Of a stretch of 13,130 bases of DNA, positions 1 through 5,984 are shown in pieces; position 1 is the stretch's first letter, and every line of letters starts with the position of its first letter. The stretch is from assembly GCA_937910385.1 (NCBI GenBank), contig CALEPT010000047.1:1-13130 (forward strand), written 5' to 3'. The position numbers and the translations under genes are program-made. Below the pieces are notes generated by a model. That model ran no database searches. It worked only from the letters and a program-made list of their open reading frames with translations, and was not told the DNA's origin. The DNA is from an uncultured Ruminococcus sp. GTDB lineage: Bacteria; Bacillota; Clostridia; Oscillospirales; Ruminococcaceae.

Positions 1-77
1 TGTTTTCCTTAACTGTTAAACATATTTTATAATTAAAAATGTATAATGTCAAGTATTTTTTATAAAAAAATAAATAT

Positions 78-104
78 TTTTTATAACTCACTGAGTTATA
101 AAAA
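78..104. repeat. 27-bp perfect palindrome downstream of the last gene
   Basis: Two 13-nt arms, TTTTATAACTCA (after one leading base pair) and its exact reverse complement, flank a single central C at position 91. The palindrome begins inside the T-tract region of the adjacent terminator, at the boundary between the late operon and whatever follows beyond the window. With one central base it fits a two-fold DNA-binding site (operator or recombination core) better than an RNA hairpin, though it could act as a back-up terminator stem. The remaining bases 1-77 are AT-rich and I see no gene in them. Confidence 0.55.
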
Positions 105-131
105 TAGACCTCAATTTTTGAGGTCTATTTT
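101..131 (-). terminator. intrinsic terminator of the distal cassette
   Basis: A 13-14 bp perfect stem (AAAATAGACCTCA at 101-113 against TGAGGTCTATTTT at 119-131) with a short T-rich loop. Read on the minus strand it ends in TATTTTTAT, a suitable U-tract, and it lies about 20 nt after the stop codon of the last gene. The A-rich opposite flank means it could also terminate transcription arriving on the plus strand. Confidence 0.85.
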
Positions 132-151
132 AATTGTTAATTATGATGTTT

Positions 152-481
152 TTAGTAGAGCAATTTAGCCATTACGCCTTCATACAATCGAGGATTTATG
201 ATATTTAAGGTGTTCATAAGTTCATCTATTACAGATAAAACCTCATTAGTATCTTTTCCTTTGATCGTTTCGGCGAACTCGCTATCGTTGCTATATGTGA
301 TCGTTTTAGGGTCACTTGATTGTGTAGCGTATGAGTAAGAAGGAACCTCTTTGGTTTGATCTTCAAAAAGATGATCCTTAATAGTGTAGTATGCCGCCAA
401 CTTTAAACAAGTGCTTGCATTAGGACTTCTGACTCCTTGACATTCGGCAATGGCCTCCTGTAAATTTTGTTTTGTTATCAC
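152..481 (-). CDS. conserved phage hypothetical protein, last gene of the distal cassette
   Basis: A 109-residue soluble protein of unknown function. It starts at GTG, 9 nt after a GGGAGGTGG ribosome binding site. The N-terminal third (ITKQNLQEAIAECQG) and the C-terminal third (EVLSVIDELMNTLNIINPRLY) look helical and are joined by a Ser/Thr-rich linker at about residues 45-68. There is no signal peptide, membrane segment or catalytic motif. It lies 15 nt after the preceding gene and just before a strong terminator, so it closes the transcript. I recall similar small proteins with an EAIAECQG start and an NPRLY-type end in Clostridia prophages, always beside genes like its neighbours here. That is recollection, not a search. 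Confidence 0.8.
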   Translation of the reverse strand: MITKQNLQEAIAECQGVRSPNASTCLKLAAYYTIKDHLFEDQTKEVPSYSYATQSSDPKTITYSNDSEFAETIKGKDTNEVLSVIDELMNTLNIINPRLYEGVMAKLLY

Positions 482-496
482 AAAAGGCCACCTCCC

Positions 497-871
497 TTAC
501 AGAGTCTCAAGTTTTTTCACAAACTTTTGAGCATCATGTTTTGCGTCTTCAGGAAGATCATCCATAATGTCGTGAATGGAGTCGATCATTTCTTTCATAC
601 CTTCATCATAAGACATTCTATAATAAGGCATCGTTCTGCGTGAATATCTCCCCGTTGCATCTCGGCGTGCATTTCTTCCACGACCACGAGCCATGCTCAT
701 ACCCGTACCATAATCTTCTTCTATTATTTCATCGGATTTTAAAAGATTTTTCTTTGCATGAGCCAGCGTGTCCATATACTGAACTTCTGCCATAGTAAGT
801 GATCCTTCTTTTTCTGCTTTGCGTTCAAGTTCATCTAACTCATCGCAAATAAAGTCTATCAATTTATGCAT
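497..871 (-). CDS. conserved phage hypothetical protein, Arg/Gly-rich middle
   Basis: A 124-residue protein with a clear AGGAGGTG ribosome binding site 9 nt before ATG; the site overlaps the stop codon of the upstream gene. The N-terminus (MHKLIDFICDELDELERKAE, then MAEVQYMDTLAHAKKNLL) is predicted to be an amphipathic helical pair. The middle, residues about 55-85, is rich in Arg, Gly and Tyr (RGRGRNARRDATGRYSRR), and the acidic helical C-terminus is KEMIDSIHDIMDDLPEDAK onward. The basic middle could contact nucleic acid or an acidic partner, but nothing establishes a function. It belongs to the same compact run of genes as its neighbours. I recall it as a recurrent gene of Clostridia prophages. 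Confidence 0.8.
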   Translation of the reverse strand: MHKLIDFICDELDELERKAEKEGSLTMAEVQYMDTLAHAKKNLLKSDEIIEEDYGTGMSMARGRGRNARRDATGRYSRRTMPYYRMSYDEGMKEMIDSIHDIMDDLPEDAKHDAQKFVKKLETL

Positions 872-884
872 ATCATTTCACCTC

Positions 885-1340
885 CTATGCTATTCGATTT
901 ATCACAAGATTTGCATTTTGTACTTCTATTACGGGCGTTGGAGTAACCGTAGCATCTTCAACAGTTGCATCAACATAACGAATTGCAATATTGAAGCAAC
1001 ATCCTTTAGGTACCGTAATAATAGCCGTACTGGTAACATTACCCTCAGTTTCAACTACCGTAGGAGTATAAATTGCCGTACTTGTTGGTCTGGTTTCTCC
1101 ATTTTCAGAAATTGCTACTGCAATAGCTGTTACCGCTCCACCTGTAGGAATTGCGATATTAGCATTAAAGGTTACTTGATATCTCGCAAAACAGTTGTTG
1201 GTGTTGCCTCTGAGAATAAAAATCCCTGTGCCGTCTGTATGGAATATGTTTCCTCTTGTGCAAGGAATAGAAGCATCAAACAGAATCGGACTATTCAAAG
1301 CCACAAACTGTTCTGCATTTGCTAAATATTCTGATGCCAT
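885..1340 (-). CDS. beta-rich protein, possibly a TNF/BclA-like sandwich (virion or surface)
   Basis: A 151-residue protein starting at ATG, 9 nt after TAGGAGGTG. Its sequence alternates short hydrophobic and Thr/Val-rich strands with turns (PTGGAVTAIAVAISENGE, NVTSTAIITVPKGCCFNIAIR). This pattern resembles the C-terminal beta sandwich of BclA/C1q-type phage and exosporium proteins. A paired Cys (KGCC) lies at about residue 113. There is no signal peptide or membrane segment. It lies between a Gly/Asn-rich membrane protein gene and an Arg-rich protein gene. I infer a virion decoration or surface role from the fold pattern only; the fold is uncertain and no enzyme motif is visible. Confidence 0.75.
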   Translation of the reverse strand: MASEYLANAEQFVALNSPILFDASIPCTRGNIFHTDGTGIFILRGNTNNCFARYQVTFNANIAIPTGGAVTAIAVAISENGETRPTSTAIYTPTVVETEGNVTSTAIITVPKGCCFNIAIRYVDATVEDATVTPTPVIEVQNANLVINRIA

Positions 1341-1353
1341 AGGTCAACACCTC

Positions 1354-2250
1354 CTAAAATGAACTGCATCCGCAACTAGTTGTAGAACAACAATTCGGAT
1401 TCTGAACGACATAAGCAGGAACCGGAGTCGGTGCCAGGTATCTTTCAAGTGCGTTTGTCTGAGCCAAGTTGTCAGTGAGCAATGTCTGTGTCTGAAGATT
1501 GTTGTTCGCCGCAAGCTGTGCCATAGTAAGCTGATTTTGAAGCTCAGATATTTTTTCATTCTTGCTATCAAGTTCAAGCTGACAAAGTTTATCAAGTACC
1601 GCCTGCGTACCCTGTGTCTGGCTCTGAATGATGTCCCTTGTGTTCTGAGCCGCTTCATAACGATCTGCACAATTTTCTGTTGCGATAGTATATTTCAAAT
1701 CAGCTGATGCTAATCTATTTTCGCAACAACAATCTGCAAACTGCGATCCGATCTGATTAAAGCCCTGAGACATTGCCGTTTGAGCGGCAAATACCTGATT
1801 CATATTAGCCATCTGACGAGCATTGGCAGCTGTCTCAGCATTGGCAAATCCAGAATTAACTGTAGCATTAACTCCTGCAAAACCATTACATAAGGACTGC
1901 TGAATGTTTGCGGTGCTGTTACATAACTGAGTAGAGAATCCGCTAACACTTGAATCAATACCTGTGATCCCACTCATTACTGAAGCCTGATCAAATCCTC
2001 TTTGAATTGCACCGCCATTTGAATTGCCATCATTAACTATGATGGGCTGTCCTCCATTGTTATAACCATTTCCAAATCCATTACCAGCAGCCAGAAGAAT
2101 GATCAAAAGAACTATCCACCAGCCATCTTGACCAAATCCGGCATTTCCATTGTTATACATAGGATACGGATATGCGTTATTGCCTACGCTTGTAGGACCC
2201 ACTAACATTGTTGCGGGAATACCGCTACTTTCACCATCTGTTAAAGCCAT
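1354..2250 (-). CDS. Gly/Asn/Gln-rich single-pass membrane protein with Cys clusters
   Basis: A 298-residue protein with an AAGGAGGATAAAGAA ribosome binding site before ATG. Residues 1-43 are low-complexity (Gly, Asn, Pro, Tyr). Residues 44-55 (WWIVLLIILLAA) form one short hydrophobic segment, followed by a Gly/Asn-rich stretch to about 80. The rest is Ala/Gln/Asn-rich with long helical, probably coiled-coil segments at about 140-265 (KNEKISELQNQLTMAQLAAN). Cysteines cluster at 174-176 (DCCCEN) and at the extreme C-terminus (287-295, NCCSTTSCGC). No family with a known function is recognisable to me. I recall similar proteins in gut Clostridia prophages. A membrane- or virion-associated fibrous role is possible but unproven. 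Confidence 0.8.
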   Translation of the reverse strand: MALTDGESSGIPATMLVGPTSVGNNAYPYPMYNNGNAGFGQDGWWIVLLIILLAAGNGFGNGYNNGGQPIIVNDGNSNGGAIQRGFDQASVMSGITGIDSSVSGFSTQLCNSTANIQQSLCNGFAGVNATVNSGFANAETAANARQMANMNQVFAAQTAMSQGFNQIGSQFADCCCENRLASADLKYTIATENCADRYEAAQNTRDIIQSQTQGTQAVLDKLCQLELDSKNEKISELQNQLTMAQLAANNNLQTQTLLTDNLAQTNALERYLAPTPVPAYVVQNPNCCSTTSCGCSSF

Positions 2251-2306
2251 TTCTTTATCCTCCTTATAAAATTTTAATGTATATAATGTGTGCGCATCAC
2301 TTTATA

Positions 2307-2507
2307 TTATATTTTAAAGCCCATAGATTGAGCCTGTTTTACCGCATTATCGTATTGTGACTGCGTGATTTTTCCATTATTCATTAGATACTGAATCGCA
2401 TTCTGCGGATTATTCGTCATGGTTTGTGGTATGCCTAACTGACCTAGAATTGCCGCCGGATTGCTTTTTACCTGTATTAACATTTGCATCAGCTGTAAAG
2501 GATTCAT
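2307..2507 (-). CDS. small conserved phage protein, overlaps the preceding gene by 98 nt
   Basis: A 66-residue protein. I chose ATG at 2507 over GTG at 2513 because the AAGGAGGG ribosome binding site sits 6 nt before that ATG. The N-terminus MNPLQLMQMLIQ is helical and Met-rich. The C-terminal half (YLMNNGKITQSQYDNAVKQA) resembles the short helix-turn-helix shape of SHOCT- or XkdX-like modules. Its first third overlaps the out-of-frame 3' end of the upstream gene. A promoter-like AT-rich stretch with an imperfect inverted repeat (about 2276-2306) follows before the next gene. Function unknown. Confidence 0.75.
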   Translation of the reverse strand: MNPLQLMQMLIQVKSNPAAILGQLGIPQTMTNNPQNAIQYLMNNGKITQSQYDNAVKQAQSMGFKI

Positions 2508-2916
2508 AGACACCCTCCTTAATCTCTTTTATCTTGTTAGTTATCATGCTTTCAAAATCCATTAACTCTGCATGAGTAACATAATCGGGTCTGTTTTCTG
2601 GTTGTGAAGTTACTGCCTGTATCTGTGGCGGTGCGCTATCCCTTATCGTATAATCAAGCACTTTCATGCTTGGCATACCGCTTGCATCAGCAGATTTTAA
2701 GTATATAGTCTGATTCTCACTATCCCATAATGGTAGAGTGGTGTTTGGAGCAAGCAAGTATGATTTTGCACCCGTTTCTCCTTGAACCCAAATCATTGGG
2801 CTGTTTTGTGATGTAGGAGCCTGTGATTGTGGCTGTACTTGTGATTGTTGATAATTCATAGGTTGCTGATAATATGGGTTTTGGTATGTTGCAGGAAAAA
2901 TATTATTGTATGCCAT
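2410..2916 (-). CDS. Gln/Pro-rich N-terminus phage protein, unknown function
   Basis: A 168-residue protein with AAAGGAGGTTTAAAG before ATG; the site overlaps the end of the upstream peptidase-like gene. Residues 1-40 are low-complexity (Gln, Tyr, Pro, Ser). The central part (MIWVQGETGAKSYLLAPNTT... LWDSENQTIYLKSADASGMP) is beta-rich and is the part that looks conserved. A helix follows (HAELMDFESMITNKIKEIKE). The last 34 residues, after KEIKEG, are polar, look unstructured and overlap the next gene. The natural end may be near residue 134, the rest being a read-on after loss of a stop. I recall proteins with this MIWVQGE...LKSADASGMP core in Clostridia prophages; function unknown. Confidence 0.75.
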   Translation of the reverse strand: MAYNNIFPATYQNPYYQQPMNYQQSQVQPQSQAPTSQNSPMIWVQGETGAKSYLLAPNTTLPLWDSENQTIYLKSADASGMPSMKVLDYTIRDSAPPQIQAVTSQPENRPDYVTHAELMDFESMITNKIKEIKEGVYESFTADANVNTGKKQSGGNSRSVRHTTNHDE

Positions 2917-2918
2917 CT

Positions 2919-3299
2919 TTAAACCTCCTTTTTATACCAATAGAATTGCGGAATTTCATTACTACTGTTCCAAGAATCGTATAAATTGCCATCTACAATG
3001 GTGGCAACATGACCGCCAAAGCCTAAAACATAAACGCCTTTTGGATGATCTTTTGAAAAATCATCAGCAGTATAGCAATCAGGACATGAATTAGGGATTG
3101 CTTCACGATAAAAGCCATGCTGTCGCAAGACTGAACCCCAAACACTATCAGAGGACGGCATATCACCCATAGCATAGCCATTGGAAACTATCAAGGCATA
3201 TGCAGTCTCCCAGTCAACATTTAAAGCTTTTGAGATTGCCCTAATAGAACAATCTCCTACTTTTCTACCTGTAGGATTTGGATTGTATTCTATCCACAT
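2919..3299 (-). CDS. papain-like cysteine peptidase-like small protein (predicted)
   Basis: A 126-residue protein. ATG at 3299 is preferred over GTG at 3308 because AGGTG lies 6 nt upstream. The sequence has the order of a papain-like or bacteriocin-peptidase fold: GDCSIRAISKAL with a possible nucleophile Cys17 at a helix start, then GGHVATIVDG with His97, and YDSW with Asp108. It is short for a peptidase and has an extra CPDC pair (Cys72, Cys75). No signal peptide is present. It starts within the last codons of the upstream 50-residue gene, which suggests coupling. Activity is an inference from motif order. It could equally be an inactive member that binds a peptide, or a virion processing factor. 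Confidence 0.75.
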   Translation of the reverse strand: MWIEYNPNPTGRKVGDCSIRAISKALNVDWETAYALIVSNGYAMGDMPSSDSVWGSVLRQHGFYREAIPNSCPDCYTADDFSKDHPKGVYVLGFGGHVATIVDGNLYDSWNSSNEIPQFYWYKKEV

Positions 3300-3442
3300 T
3301 TTATACACCTGTCTTTTCTGAGGGAATCTATAAAAGAAATTAAATCGTTTAAGTTATACTCTTTTAGAAAGTCATGATATATTATGTATGCTTCATGTGG
3401 AGAATATCCACAATGCATAAGTTTTAATATATAATCATTCAT
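3290..3442 (-). CDS. 50-residue phage protein, first gene after the lysis terminator
   Basis: A short open frame starting MNDYILKLMHCGYSPHEAYI and ending DRCIKCG with TAG. It has a strong TGGAGGTAATACC ribosome binding site before ATG and overlaps the next gene by 10 nt, both signs of real translation. The protein is predicted to be all-helical, with a CIKC pair near the end. The stretch 3443-3519 upstream is AT-rich and probably holds the promoter of this distal cassette (paired TTGCACA boxes), though no convincing -35/-10 pair is visible. Function unknown. Confidence 0.7.
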   Translation of the reverse strand: MNDYILKLMHCGYSPHEAYIIYHDFLKEYNLNDLISFIDSLRKDRCIKCG

Positions 3443-3501
3443 GGTATTACCTCCATAAACAATATTTTATAATTTTTAGTGTATGGATAGAATGAAGTAA
3501 A

Positions 3502-3519
3502 TGTGCAACTTTTGTGCAA
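3502..3519 (-). promoter_or_regulatory. direct repeat TTGCACA x2, one helical turn apart
   Basis: On the minus strand TTGCACA occurs twice with starts 11 bp apart, between the lysis-region terminator and the first gene of the distal cassette. The spacing puts both copies on the same DNA face, as expected for a dimeric activator or repressor. Possible -10 sequences (TACACT, TATAAA) lie downstream but are poorly spaced, so the site is only a candidate control element. Confidence 0.3.
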
Positions 3520-3547
3520 ATAAAAAAGGCTCCTTAATAGGAACCTT
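3520..3547 (-). terminator. intrinsic terminator after the lysis region
   Basis: On the minus strand AAGGTTCC and GGAGCCTT form an 8-bp stem with one G-U pair and a 6-nt loop, followed by TTTTTTATTT. It lies about 40 nt after the stop codon of the last lysis-region gene and before the separately translated distal cassette. Confidence 0.75.
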
Positions 3548-3585
3548 CAATTAGGAGGGAGATTGCATTATACACAAAAGTTTAT

Positions 3586-3798
3586 TCACTCCTCTATAAA
3601 CAATGTTTTTGTCTGTCTTACAGACAAGCCAAATTCTTCTGCAAGTGGATCATAGTACAACCCGTCAATCAGTCTGCGTTTTAAAATTTTTCGATTTCTT
3701 TCTGCATTTCTGCCAATAATATGACGATCAATCAAATCTGCAATTGTTTCATTGTCATAACCATCAAGCGCAGATAATAGCACTAAATCTTTTATCAT
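3586..3798 (-). CDS. small HTH / sigma-region-4-like phage protein
   Basis: A 70-residue helical protein whose ATG overlaps the previous gene's TGA (ATGA), so it is probably translated by coupling. The C-terminal part (LAEEFGLSVRQTKTLFIEE) has the spacing of a sigma-70 region-4 or RNA-polymerase-sigma-like helix-turn-helix. The N-terminal part (LVLLSALDGYDNETIADLID) is a helical pair, and a basic segment RNRKILKRRL lies between. I recall near-identical short proteins at the end of Clostridia prophage lysis regions. Whether it binds DNA is not shown. It is the last gene before the terminator at 3520-3547. Confidence 0.75.
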   Translation of the reverse strand: MIKDLVLLSALDGYDNETIADLIDRHIIGRNAERNRKILKRRLIDGLYYDPLAEEFGLSVRQTKTLFIEE

Positions 3799-3923
3799 TT
3801 TTTCCTAATTTTAACACGTCCGTCACCGCCACAATTCGGGCATTTTTTGTAACCAGAATTGCCCCCGGTTTTTCGTCTACGGGTTTTAGTGGTTCGTGTT
3901 ATTCTTACTTTCTGCCGTGCCAT
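3795..3923 (-). CDS. 42-residue zinc-ribbon-like basic protein
   Basis: Starts MARQKVRITRTTKTRRRKTG, with GGTGGTGATT just before ATG. The frame extends upstream to 4019 without a ribosome binding site, and that part overlaps the neighbour, so I use the internal start. The C-terminal motif KKCPNCGGDGRVKIRKK has one CxxC pair, half a zinc ribbon, in a very basic context, which suggests nucleic-acid binding or a Zn-bridged dimer. It overlaps the upstream membrane protein gene by 38 nt and the downstream gene by 4 nt (ATGA). Function unknown. Confidence 0.65.
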   Translation of the reverse strand: MARQKVRITRTTKTRRRKTGGNSGYKKCPNCGGDGRVKIRKK

Positions 3924-4158
3924 AATCACCACCCACAATAGTGTTGTTGCCACCGCCTTTGGTGTTTTGTTCTGCATCAATAGTCGTTGTGGTCGACACT
4001 TCTTCAAATTGACTTTCATACCATATCCAAGCAGCGTTAGTTGTAAGTAATGCCAAAATGAGAATTATACACAATATCCACAATCGTCTGATTATGCGTT
4101 CAAAAGCAGCAACATATACTTCTTGTGCAAACTTCATCTCATTCATAATCTTGCTCAC
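3886..4158 (-). CDS. small single-pass membrane protein next to the endolysin
   Basis: A 90-residue protein. Its GTG start overlaps the endolysin's TGA (GTGA). No ribosome binding site is visible, so it is probably coupled to endolysin translation; ATG codons at residues 5 and 8 are alternatives. Residues 1-26 are basic and cytoplasmic, about 27-47 form one membrane helix (LWILCIILILALLTTNAAWI), and the rest is a polar Thr/Gly/Asn-rich tail predicted to lie outside the membrane. The position directly after holin and endolysin suggests a lysis accessory protein. A spanin-type role is not expected in a Gram-positive host. Function unknown. Confidence 0.75.
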   Translation of the reverse strand: MSKIMNEMKFAQEVYVAAFERIIRRLWILCIILILALLTTNAAWIWYESQFEEVSTTTTIDAEQNTKGGGNNTIVGGDYGTAESKNNTNH

Positions 4159-4823
4159 TTTAACAATAATAAATTAACTCTCTTTTGGATTTTTTTAGGA
4201 TCATATCCATGTGCTTTAAGTTTTGCTTTTCTTTCATCGCCATTACCCCATTTTCCACTAATAACTTCTTTGGCGATTTTGGTGATGTCATCATCAGGAA
4301 TGTCGACTTTATTTTGAATGCGAGACAATCCTTTAACGACAATGGCAGTGTGACCTTTTGAACAGGTTACCAAGATATCGCCATTATACAGCTTAGTTTG
4401 TGAAGTATAATTTATATGAGTAAAAAGCTTAGTATTTAATAGAGCTATACGTTCAGTAGACGTATTAAAATTACCGGGATCTTTTCCTGTTGCTTCTTTT
4501 ACGCACTCCCTAACCAGTGATGAACAATCACACTCTGTTTTAACGCTTGAGTTAATACCGTTTGTAATAATTCCCAGTCGCTGGTTTTGATCATATCCAA
4601 GGTTCGGATTGTTACAAGCAGTTTCCATTTTTGTTGCGAGTTTTTCACCGTGTGATGGTTTTATCGCTCTAATAACATCCCATCCTTTAGGGTGGACATA
4701 AAAAGACTGCATAGAAACTTCACCATTATAATCTGGTGTAGAAGTTTGTTTTTGATCTCCGGCAGCACCGCCAGAAATTTTTCCTCTTTCATCAATCCTT
4801 GCAGAGCCAATCATTACTGGCAT
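4155..4823 (-). CDS. phage endolysin: NlpC/P60-like cysteine hydrolase with Cpl-7 wall-binding repeat
   Basis: A 222-residue peptidoglycan hydrolase. The start ATG at 4823 follows AAAGGAGGG. The catalytic domain, about residues 4-165, begins with an IGSARIDERGKISGGAAGDQ segment typical of a common Firmicutes phage lysin family. It carries TECDCSSLVRECVKEATG (Cys100 as probable nucleophile) and GDILVTCSKGHTAIV (His158). Residues 178-218 match the Cpl-7/CW_7 wall-binding repeat (IAKEVISGKWGNGDERKAKL, GYDPKKIQKRV). The bond cleaved, probably in the stem peptide, cannot be read from sequence. It overlaps the holin gene by 10 nt, and the holin would give it access to the cell wall. Confidence 0.9.
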   Translation of the reverse strand: MPVMIGSARIDERGKISGGAAGDQKQTSTPDYNGEVSMQSFYVHPKGWDVIRAIKPSHGEKLATKMETACNNPNLGYDQNQRLGIITNGINSSVKTECDCSSLVRECVKEATGKDPGNFNTSTERIALLNTKLFTHINYTSQTKLYNGDILVTCSKGHTAIVVKGLSRIQNKVDIPDDDITKIAKEVISGKWGNGDERKAKLKAHGYDPKKIQKRVNLLLLK

Positions 4824-5302
4824 TGATTTTCTCCCTCCTTTGCTTCCATAAGTTTTTTTGTTACATCTAAACCTGCTATGATAAAATCTGGAACCTCAAT
4901 GCCGATCTCAACTAAATTTTCAAGAACACTTCTAATCTCATTTACAATATACATAGCAAGCGTTAGCCAGCCAAACAGTATGACAAAATCAAGCTTGATG
5001 CCCAATACTTCGCCCATCTCAACAAAAGACTGAGCAATAAAAAAGGCAATAGCGATCACGATCCAGTACCACACTTTTTTAATGATGCCGATGTAACCGC
5101 TCGTACTTGATTCTTTTTTTAGCATTCTCGCCTTAAATGCACCAGAAAGCCAATCGACAATATTTAGCAATAAAAAACCAGCGAAAAGAATCCAATGCTC
5201 GCCAAAAATTAGTGCTAAAAATCCTGTAATTGCGCCAAAAAATACATTTGCATTATCTATTATTTTTGGTGTTTCAGATATTACACTTGCAACATCTTTC
5301 AT
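4814..5302 (-). CDS. phage holin (toxin secretion/phage lysis holin family)
   Basis: A 162-residue membrane protein of the TIGR01593 / Phage_holin_4 type. Hydrophobic segments lie at about residues 20-55 (FFGAITGFLALIF, WILFAGFLLLNIVDWLSGAF), 74-92 (VWYWIVIAIAFFIAQSF) and 103-122 (LDFVILFGWLTLAMYIVNEI). The NIVDWLSGAFKARMLKKESS segment, a membrane helix end followed by a basic loop, is typical of the family. The C-terminus is charged. It forms pores in the cytoplasmic membrane so that the endolysin can act. Its ATG overlaps the upstream TGA (ATGA) and its end overlaps the endolysin start, a normal lysis cassette. Confidence 0.9.
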   Translation of the reverse strand: MKDVASVISETPKIIDNANVFFGAITGFLALIFGEHWILFAGFLLLNIVDWLSGAFKARMLKKESSTSGYIGIIKKVWYWIVIAIAFFIAQSFVEMGEVLGIKLDFVILFGWLTLAMYIVNEIRSVLENLVEIGIEVPDFIIAGLDVTKKLMEAKEGENQCQ

Positions 5303-5490
5303 TTGTTTATCCTTTCCAACTCTTTTTTTATTGCTACCACCCGGTTGATTTTGCGCATAACTTCAAGGTCTGCAAATTCTTCTACCGTGATATGTTCTAC
5401 CATTAGTTGGCAAAGCTCGTCTATTATGGCAGATTGCGCAGCTATAATTTCATCTTGCTTTTCCACCACGCGCATAAACTGTGATATCAT
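5299..5490 (-). CDS. short coiled-coil protein before the holin (XhlA-like position)
   Basis: A 63-residue helical protein, with AGAGGT 6 nt before ATG. Heptad-like hydrophobic spacing (VVEKQDEIIAAQSAIIDELC, then INRVVAIKKELERINK) suggests a coiled coil. No membrane segment is present, unlike true XhlA. The stop overlaps the holin start (ATGA), so the two are co-translated. A putative extended -10 promoter lies just upstream (5528-5536). A role as a holin partner or regulator is inferred from position only. Confidence 0.7.
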   Translation of the reverse strand: MISQFMRVVEKQDEIIAAQSAIIDELCQLMVEHITVEEFADLEVMRKINRVVAIKKELERINK

Positions 5491-5527
5491 TTTTTACCTC
5501 TTTTGTGTAACTTCAAACATCAAAGAT

Positions 5528-5536
5528 ATTATATCA
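5528..5536 (-). promoter_or_regulatory. putative extended -10 promoter for the lysis genes
   Basis: On the minus strand TGATATAAT is a perfect extended -10 element (TGN plus TATAAT). It lies about 38 nt before the start of the coiled-coil/holin/endolysin operon, in a 74-nt gap. No good -35 is present at 17 nt (a TTGTAC box lies 20 nt upstream), which extended -10 promoters tolerate. The match may be chance in AT-rich DNA. Confidence 0.4.
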
Positions 5537-5564
5537 CATATCAGATGATTGTGGTACAATAATT

Positions 5565-5732
5565 TTACGGCTCGTATTTTTCTTTCATTTTTTCTTCATA
5601 GTATTCTATGCTAATTTTTCCACTCTGTACATCAGCCTTAAAAAGAGCCTTAACAGCATCCATCCATTTGGTAGGTACATCATCAATTTCTATACGATCT
5701 CCAATGATTGATCTGTAATATATTTTAGCCAT
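5565..5732 (-). CDS. 55-residue tail-end protein, XkdX-like in shape
   Basis: The frame begins MAKIYYRSIIGDRIEIDDVP and ends KEKYEP with TAA. GGAGG lies 7 nt before ATG. It starts 3 nt after the stop of the upstream gene, so it belongs to the same operon. The second half (VKALFKADVQSGKISIEYYE) has the pattern of XkdX-family proteins (a helix, then Gly-x-Ile-x-x-x-x-Tyr), small proteins coded between tail fibre and holin genes in PBSX-like phages. The similarity is weak and judged by eye. Confidence 0.65.
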   Translation of the reverse strand: MAKIYYRSIIGDRIEIDDVPTKWMDAVKALFKADVQSGKISIEYYEEKMKEKYEP

Positions 5733-5734
5733 TT

Positions 5735-5968
5735 TTAAACCTCCATCTCTGCAATCATACTTGCCAGTTCTTCAACCGCTACAGTAAGTTCTTCCATAGT
5801 GACCACGCTATCATTTGGAGCGGTTTCTTCTTCTCTTGCCTCAACTACTCCCCAAGGCGAAAAAATGTATTTGTCAGGATCGTTTTCATCCTGTAAGTAC
5901 CGACCTGTTGAGTAATCAACAGAATCTTTGTCCTCTAACTCGTTACCGTTAATGTCATAAAACTTCAT
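5735..5968 (-). CDS. small acidic tail-region protein
   Basis: A 77-residue protein. ATG at 5968 is chosen because AGGAGGG lies 5 nt before it; an upstream in-frame codon at 6001 lies inside the RT gene and has no ribosome binding site. It is very acidic (LEDKDSVDYSTGRYLQDEND, EAREEE) with a short C-terminal helix (VTMEELTVAVEELASMIAEM). DYSTGRYLQDENDPDKYIFSPWG resembles small beta proteins coded after tail fibres in Clostridia phages. It follows the RT stop by 16 nt, so DGR and tail-end genes may share a transcript. Function unknown. Confidence 0.7.
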   Translation of the reverse strand: MKFYDINGNELEDKDSVDYSTGRYLQDENDPDKYIFSPWGVVEAREEETAPNDSVVTMEELTVAVEELASMIAEMEV

Positions 5969-5984
5969 GTTTTCCCTCCTTTTA

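Noticed and set aside
819..1325. Plus-strand open frame of 168 codons antisense to two genes
   Set aside because: No ribosome binding site, biased Ser/Asn/Cys/Arg composition typical of an antisense shadow, and it covers well-supported minus-strand genes. The other plus-strand frames in the window fail the same way.
2276..2306. Imperfect inverted repeat around TGCGCA as a terminator or operator
   Set aside because: It needs a bulge and a mismatch to form and lacks a T-tract; too weak to list as a feature.
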